This document shows positions 60,017-64,000 of a DNA stretch of 64,000 nt, one piece after another. Each line of letters opens with the position of its first letter. Positions within the stretch are counted from its first letter, which is position 1. The DNA lies in contig OZ245717.1 in NCBI GenBank assembly GCA_965226945.1, forward strand, positions 620,001-684,000, given 5' to 3'. The position numbers and the translations under genes were made by a program. The notes beneath the pieces are model-generated. The model was not told the origin of the DNA. It was given only the letters and a program-made list of their open reading frames with translations, and did not search any database. Origin of the DNA: SYLG01 sp965226945 (lineage in GTDB: Bacteria; Planctomycetota; Planctomycetia; Gemmatales; Gemmataceae).

Positions 60017-62446
60017 ATGAACATGCCAAGCCTGGGCGCATGGGTTCTGCTCTTCCTTCCTTTTCAGGTTTCCCCTGACGACACCTGGCAATTTGCCGGT
60101 CCGGGCGAAACGCGCCGTTTTGTTTTGGGCGGTGCGATGGGCGAGCCCAAGGTGACCCCAGCCGACCTCGTCGAACTCAACCGGATCGAGGAAGGCATCT
60201 GGGAGGTAACCGCGAAGAAACCGGGCAACGGCCTGGTGCAATGGGGACGCGCCTACAAGGTCCTTCACAAGATTCAGATCGGGCCGGCGAGCACCTCCGC
60301 CGCGCCGTCATTTCTTCGGGAAGTGTTGCCTCTGTTGACGCGGGCCGGGTGCAATCAGGGAAGCTGCCACGGGAAAGGGGCCGGACAAAACGGCTTCCGG
60401 CTATCGCTTCGAGGCTATGCACCCGATTGGGACTATGCCTGGTTGACTCGCGAATTCATGGGCCGGCGCATCGACAAGAACGATCCTTCGGCAAGTCCGT
60501 TCCTGAAGAAAGCGCTCGGGCTGGCCCCTCATGAAGGGGGAAGGCGGATTCAGCCTGGCTCGCGCGCCCACCAGCTTTTGGTGCGCTGGATCGAAGCCGA
60601 GATGCCGGGGCCCAATCCCAAGGAATCACCGCTTATCGGCCTGGAGTTGCGGCCCCATCTGCGGCATTTGCCCGTGGGGGAATCGACCGGATTGCTCGCC
60701 TACGCGCGCTATCAGGATGGCACGGTCCAGGAAGTAAGCTGGCTTTGCCGCTTCGAATCGAATGATACTGGCCTGGCCTCCATTTCTCCTCATGGATGGG
60801 TCACCGCGGCACGCCCCGGTGAAACCACCATCCGCGCATCCTTTGGCACCGAAGTCGCCGTCGCAACCATCCGTACCCCCTTCCCTCCTCCCGCCACGGA
60901 TGTGGGAAAGTCGAAGACCGGCGCGACGATCGCGCCCAATCATCCGCTCGATCTGGCCATGACACGGCAGTGGGAACAACTCGGATTACCCCCTTCGGCG
61001 ATCTGCGATGATCTTACCTTTGTGCGCCGCGCCTACCTCGACGCCACGGGCATGCTGCCCACCGCCGACCAAACCAAGAGCTTCCTTGCGGATGTCCGTC
61101 CCAAAAAACGTGAAGCGCTGATCGATCAATTGCTTCAGACTCCCGCCTTCGTCGATCGCTGGACGCTCTTTCTTGCCGACCTGCTGCAAAACCGCAAGGA
61201 ACGCGACCACGATGTGCGCGGCATTCAGGGGGTGCGCCAGTTCCATTCCTGGCTGCGCGGTAAAGTCGAATCGGACACCTCCTGGGACAAGCTGGCGACC
61301 GAGATCTTGACCGCCAAGGGCAGCGCGGAGACGTCGCCTGCCATCGGCTATTTCATCGTCACCGTGGGCGAACATCAGGACCCGACAAAAAGCGAGGCGG
61401 CCGCCTCGGTGGCTCAGGCTTTCCTGGGAACGAGGATTGGTTGCGCGCAGTGCCACAACCATCCGCTGGAGCGCTACACCCAGGACGACTACTACCATTT
61501 CGCCGGCTTTTTCTCGCGGCTGAAACTCGATCGCAAAGAACCGAACCAGGGGGCGACGCAACTGATCGCGGTGAAGCCCGACACGAAACCGGGAGCGCAC
61601 CAGCCCCGTACCGGCCAGTTCCTGCCCGCGCAGCCGCTTGATCGCAAGGCGACAGCAATCGCCAAGGATCAGGACCCGCGTGAGGCGCTCGCCAAGTGGA
61701 TGAGCGGGCCGGGGCGTAGCGAACTTGCCGGCGCGATGGCTAACCGAATCTGGCGAGAACTCTTGGGACGCGGACTGGTGGAACCGGTTGACGATCTGCG
61801 CGCCACCAATCCGCCCGTCAATCCCGAAGCCTGGAAAGTCCTGGTCGACGAATTCCTCAAAAAAGATCTTCAATGGAAGGAATTGATCCGCTTCATCATG
61901 ACTTCGGAGGTCTACCAGCGTTCCGGCTCGACCAACCCCCAAAATGCTTCCGACCGGAAGTTCTTTTCCCATTACCCGGTGCGGCGCCTGAGCGCCGAGC
62001 AACTTCTCGACGCGGTCAGCTCCGTGACGGGAATCCCTGAGTCGTTCCCCGGTTACCCGCGCGGCCTGCGGGCGCAGCAAATCCCCGATCCGACCTTCCC
62101 TTCTTATTTCCTCAAGGTGTTTGGCCGGTCCGAACGGGTCACGGCCTGCGCCTGCGAGCGCGAAGGGGAAGTGACGCTGCCCCAGATGCTGCACTTGCGC
62201 AATAACCTCGAGTTGCAAGCGCGCATTCGCCATCCCCGGGGCCGCCTGGGTCAAGCCCTCGCGGCCAAGAAGCCGCCACTGGAAATCGCACGGGAATTTC
62301 ATCTGATCGCGCTCGGCCGGCCGATCGAGAACGCCACCGAAGAACTTTTGAAGAAAGAATGGTCAGCCGGGGCGCCGGTCGAGGAAGTGCTCGCCGATTT
62401 TGTGTGGGCGCTTTTGAACTCCAAGGAATTTGCCTTCAATCATTGA
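60017..62446 (+). CDS. Secreted DUF1549/DUF1553 planctomycete cytochrome-like protein with Ig-like domain
   Basis: A protein of about 809 residues with a signal peptide (LGAWVLLFLPFQVSP). A PSCyt-like segment carries RAGCNQGSCHG (CX4CH rather than CXXCH). A BIG2-like strand domain (about 205-295) includes WVTAARPGETTIRASFG. DUF1549 (from about 330) carries GCAQCHNHPLERYTQDDYY, a normal CXXCH, and DUF1553 ends in ALNSKEFAFNH. In planctomycetes these are encoded next to DUF1501 proteins and are thought to serve in secreted polymer breakdown or haem-linked electron transfer. ATG 60017 or 60023. Confidence 0.85.
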   Translation: MNMPSLGAWVLLFLPFQVSPDDTWQFAGPGETRRFVLGGAMGEPKVTPADLVELNRIEEGIWEVTAKKPGNGLVQWGRAYKVLHKIQIGPASTSAAPSFLREVLPLLTRAGCNQGSCHGKGAGQNGFRLSLRGYAPDWDYAWLTREFMGRRIDKNDPSASPFLKKALGLAPHEGGRRIQPGSRAHQLLVRWIEAEMPGPNPKESPLIGLELRPHLRHLPVGESTGLLAYARYQDGTVQEVSWLCRFESNDTGLASISPHGWVTAARPGETTIRASFGTEVAVATIRTPFPPPATDVGKSKTGATIAPNHPLDLAMTRQWEQLGLPPSAICDDLTFVRRAYLDATGMLPTADQTKSFLADVRPKKREALIDQLLQTPAFVDRWTLFLADLLQNRKERDHDVRGIQGVRQFHSWLRGKVESDTSWDKLATEILTAKGSAETSPAIGYFIVTVGEHQDPTKSEAAASVAQAFLGTRIGCAQCHNHPLERYTQDDYYHFAGFFSRLKLDRKEPNQGATQLIAVKPDTKPGAHQPRTGQFLPAQPLDRKATAIAKDQDPREALAKWMSGPGRSELAGAMANRIWRELLGRGLVEPVDDLRATNPPVNPEAWKVLVDEFLKKDLQWKELIRFIMTSEVYQRSGSTNPQNASDRKFFSHYPVRRLSAEQLLDAVSSVTGIPESFPGYPRGLRAQQIPDPTFPSYFLKVFGRSERVTACACEREGEVTLPQMLHLRNNLELQARIRHPRGRLGQALAAKKPPLEIAREFHLIALGRPIENATEELLKKEWSAGAPVEEVLADFVWALLNSKEFAFNH

Positions 62447-62462
62447 TTCAGGAACGAGGCCT

Positions 62463-63800
62463 ATGATTCCGATTCAGCATTCCCTGGGCGCCGGCCCCCC
62501 TTCGGGGCTATCGCGCCGCAGATTCTTATCCTCGGGCCTTTCGGTCGGGTCGATCGGCGGCTTGAGCCTGGCCTCCTTCTGGAAGTTGCAGGCGAAGTCG
62601 GCGATTGCCACCAAAGCGAACGACGCACGCGCCAAGAATGTCATACTCGTCTATCTGGGCGGCGGCATTTCCCATCATGACAGTTTCGACCCCAAGCCTT
62701 CGGCTCCCGCGGAGGTGAAAGGAAGTTACGGGACGATTCCCACGGTGATTCCAGGAATCTCGTTCACCGAAAAGATTCCGCTGCTGGCGAAGTCGCTAGG
62801 CCAGGCGACGCTCGTTCGCAGCGGTTCGCACAACAACGATCACCATGAAACGGCCACGAACTGGGTGCTTTCAGGCCGGTTCGGATCCCCATTCGGCGAT
62901 TACCCGGCGATTGGGGCGGTCGTCGCTCAGGAGAAAGGGTTCACTTCCAGCCTGCCCCCTTATGTGGCGATTCCGCGTAACCCGTCCTTCACCTGGGAAC
63001 TGGGCAAAAGCGCCTTCCTGGGTGGGCGATTCGAATCGTTTCGCACCGGCGACCCAAACCAAGCGAAGTATCAGGTGGAAGATGTGAGTCTGGCCGACGA
63101 CTTTTCCCCCAAGCGTGCCGCGCGGCGGGCGACTCTGGCCCAAAGCATCGATCACCTGGCGCGCCAGGTGGAACAAAATGATCAGCTGGCCACTTTTGAC
63201 GAATTTAGCCAGCGCGCCGCGAATTTGATTCTTTCTTCTGAAGCGAAAATTGCTTTCGCCATCGACCGCGAACCGGAGAAGTTGCGCGACCGGTATGGGA
63301 GGAACACCTTTGGGCAAAGTTGCCTGCTTGCGCGCCGGTTGGTGGAACGGGGAGTTCACTTTGCCACCGTCAACTACGGCGGCTGGGACCACCACGCCCA
63401 CATTTTCAAAAGCCTCGACAACAAACTGCCCGAATTCGATCGCGGCCTGAGCGCGCTCATGCAAGACCTGGAGGAGCGCGGGCTTTTCGCGAACACCCTG
63501 CTCGCCGTTTTCGGCGAATTCGGCCGAACGCCCAAGATCAACAAGGATGCCGGGCGCGACCACTGGGGCCAGGCGGGATCGCTCTGGTTTGCCGGCGCGG
63601 GGGTCAAGAAAGGGCAAGTCCTCGGCGCCACCGACAAGATGGGGGCCTTTGCGACGCGCAGGCCGGTCACTCCTGCCGATGTCTGCTACACGATTCTCGA
63701 CTCGCTGGGCATCGATCCGCGCAAACAGATCCAGTCCCCCGATGGCCGGCCGCTCGAAATCCTGGACCAGGGCAACACCATCAAGGAACTGTTCGGATGA
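62463..63800 (+). CDS. Tat-exported DUF1501 protein
   Basis: A 445-residue protein. The N-terminus holds a twin-arginine signal (LSRRRFLSSGLSVGSIGGLSLASFW). NVILVYLGGGISHHDSFDPKP, RSGSHNNDHHETATNWVLSG, ATVNYGGWDHHAHIF and the DHWGQAGSLWFAGAGVKKGQ end are DUF1501 marks. The fold is related to sulfatase/alkaline phosphatase hydrolases. AGGAACGAGG precedes the ATG 16 bp after the DUF1553 stop. The next gene starts in its stop codon. Confidence 0.9.
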   Translation: MIPIQHSLGAGPPSGLSRRRFLSSGLSVGSIGGLSLASFWKLQAKSAIATKANDARAKNVILVYLGGGISHHDSFDPKPSAPAEVKGSYGTIPTVIPGISFTEKIPLLAKSLGQATLVRSGSHNNDHHETATNWVLSGRFGSPFGDYPAIGAVVAQEKGFTSSLPPYVAIPRNPSFTWELGKSAFLGGRFESFRTGDPNQAKYQVEDVSLADDFSPKRAARRATLAQSIDHLARQVEQNDQLATFDEFSQRAANLILSSEAKIAFAIDREPEKLRDRYGRNTFGQSCLLARRLVERGVHFATVNYGGWDHHAHIFKSLDNKLPEFDRGLSALMQDLEERGLFANTLLAVFGEFGRTPKINKDAGRDHWGQAGSLWFAGAGVKKGQVLGATDKMGAFATRRPVTPADVCYTILDSLGIDPRKQIQSPDGRPLEILDQGNTIKELFG

Positions 63801-64000
63801 CCCGAAGGAGTTACCGCTGCGTTCTAAGCGGCCAGAAAGGCCCTCCTGCCGCGGTCCTGTTGCTTGTTGTCGTTTCTCTTGCCTGGGGGCAAAAACCGCC
63901 GCCTGCGCCCTTATTCCAGGTGCGGCTGGGCAAGCTTGTCTCCCAGACGCCCGCCGAAGCGGAAACGACGTTTCGCGGCGATGGTTTCGAAAAGGTTGCC
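63797..64000 (+). CDS. Partial CDS, secreted protein, truncated at window end
   Basis: An ATG at 63797 overlaps the DUF1501 stop (ATGA) and opens a 68-codon frame that runs off the right edge. It reads MTRRSYRC followed by a hydrophobic core (AAVLLLVVVSLAWG) and likely cleavage after WGQ, so it is exported. The rest (FQVRLGKLVSQTPAEAETTF) is too short for a family call. Its position suggests a third member of the DUF1549/DUF1501 operon. Confidence 0.7.
   Translation, partial: MTRRSYRCVLSGQKGPPAAVLLLVVVSLAWGQKPPPAPLFQVRLGKLVSQTPAEAETTFRGDGFEKVA

Noticed and set aside
60986..62302. 438-codon minus-strand ORF opposite the DUF1549/1553 gene
   Set aside because: Antisense shadow; no start signal or motif.

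Overview
The window is GC-rich bacterial chromosome that I assign to Planctomycetota by inference. The strongest evidence is a paired DUF1549/DUF1553 cytochrome-like protein and DUF1501 Tat-exported protein at the right end. Supporting signs are an orphan H4MPT-linked C1 gene (fhcD), an F-type ATP synthase alpha subunit with a large insertion, a standalone FHA/pseudokinase protein, many secreted low-complexity hypotheticals, and short mixed-strand transcription units. I saw no rRNA or tRNA gene, CRISPR array, prophage or IS element.

Layout. 1-8.6 kb: a CYTH protein (with the first codons of a possible panC at the edge), a Rieske ferredoxin, membrane and acidic hypotheticals, an outer-membrane-like protein, a secreted methyltransferase, a 3 x 47-bp tandem repeat, an orphan NusG-like factor, and a deoxyhypusine-synthase-like enzyme facing a DUF3592 protein across a symmetric intergenic region. 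8.6-16.9 kb: M2 and M32 metallopeptidases, a secreted MBL-fold hydrolase, rho with a His/Gly-rich head, and glgX. 17-25.4 kb (minus): a complete ATP synthase operon in the order atpZ, atpI-like, atpB, E, F, H, A, G, D, C, ending at a terminator shared with glgX. 25.4-33 kb: the FHA/pseudokinase protein, a YmdB-type phosphoesterase, argC, an amidase and ribD. 33.1-36.3 kb (plus): asd-truA-aroA. 36.3-39.5 kb: a toxin-antitoxin pair and an M28 peptidase. 39.9-46.9 kb: GT9-maf, DoxX, coaD, an M50 protease, a PfkB kinase, MoxR, and a minimal zincin coupled to an HpcH-type aldolase. 47-57.7 kb: a Lys/Asp-repeat secreted protein, mutL coupled to an NtrC-type regulator with two Fis-like helix-turn-helices, an unknown protein coupled to a CPBP protease, an APC permease, a lipoprotein with a pseudo-phosphatase domain, and 5-formyl-THF cyclo-ligase. 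57.9-64 kb: fhcD and a xerC/D recombinase joined by a 3 x 51-bp tandem repeat, then the DUF1549/DUF1501 operon, running off the edge in a further secreted protein.

Most of the window is housekeeping: energy (atp), amino-acid and cofactor synthesis (argC, asd, aroA, ribD, coaD, cyclo-ligase), RNA (rho, truA) and DNA repair (mutL). Genes are commonly coupled by ATGA or GTGA start/stop overlaps. The least ordinary items are the fhcD/xerC junction triplication, the pseudokinase and pseudo-phosphatase proteins, the tandem-HTH regulator coupled to mutL, the AtpA insertion, and the dyad-rich promoter between the DHS-like and DUF3592 genes. No wholly new multi-gene system is evident. All functions are read from motifs by eye, without database searches.
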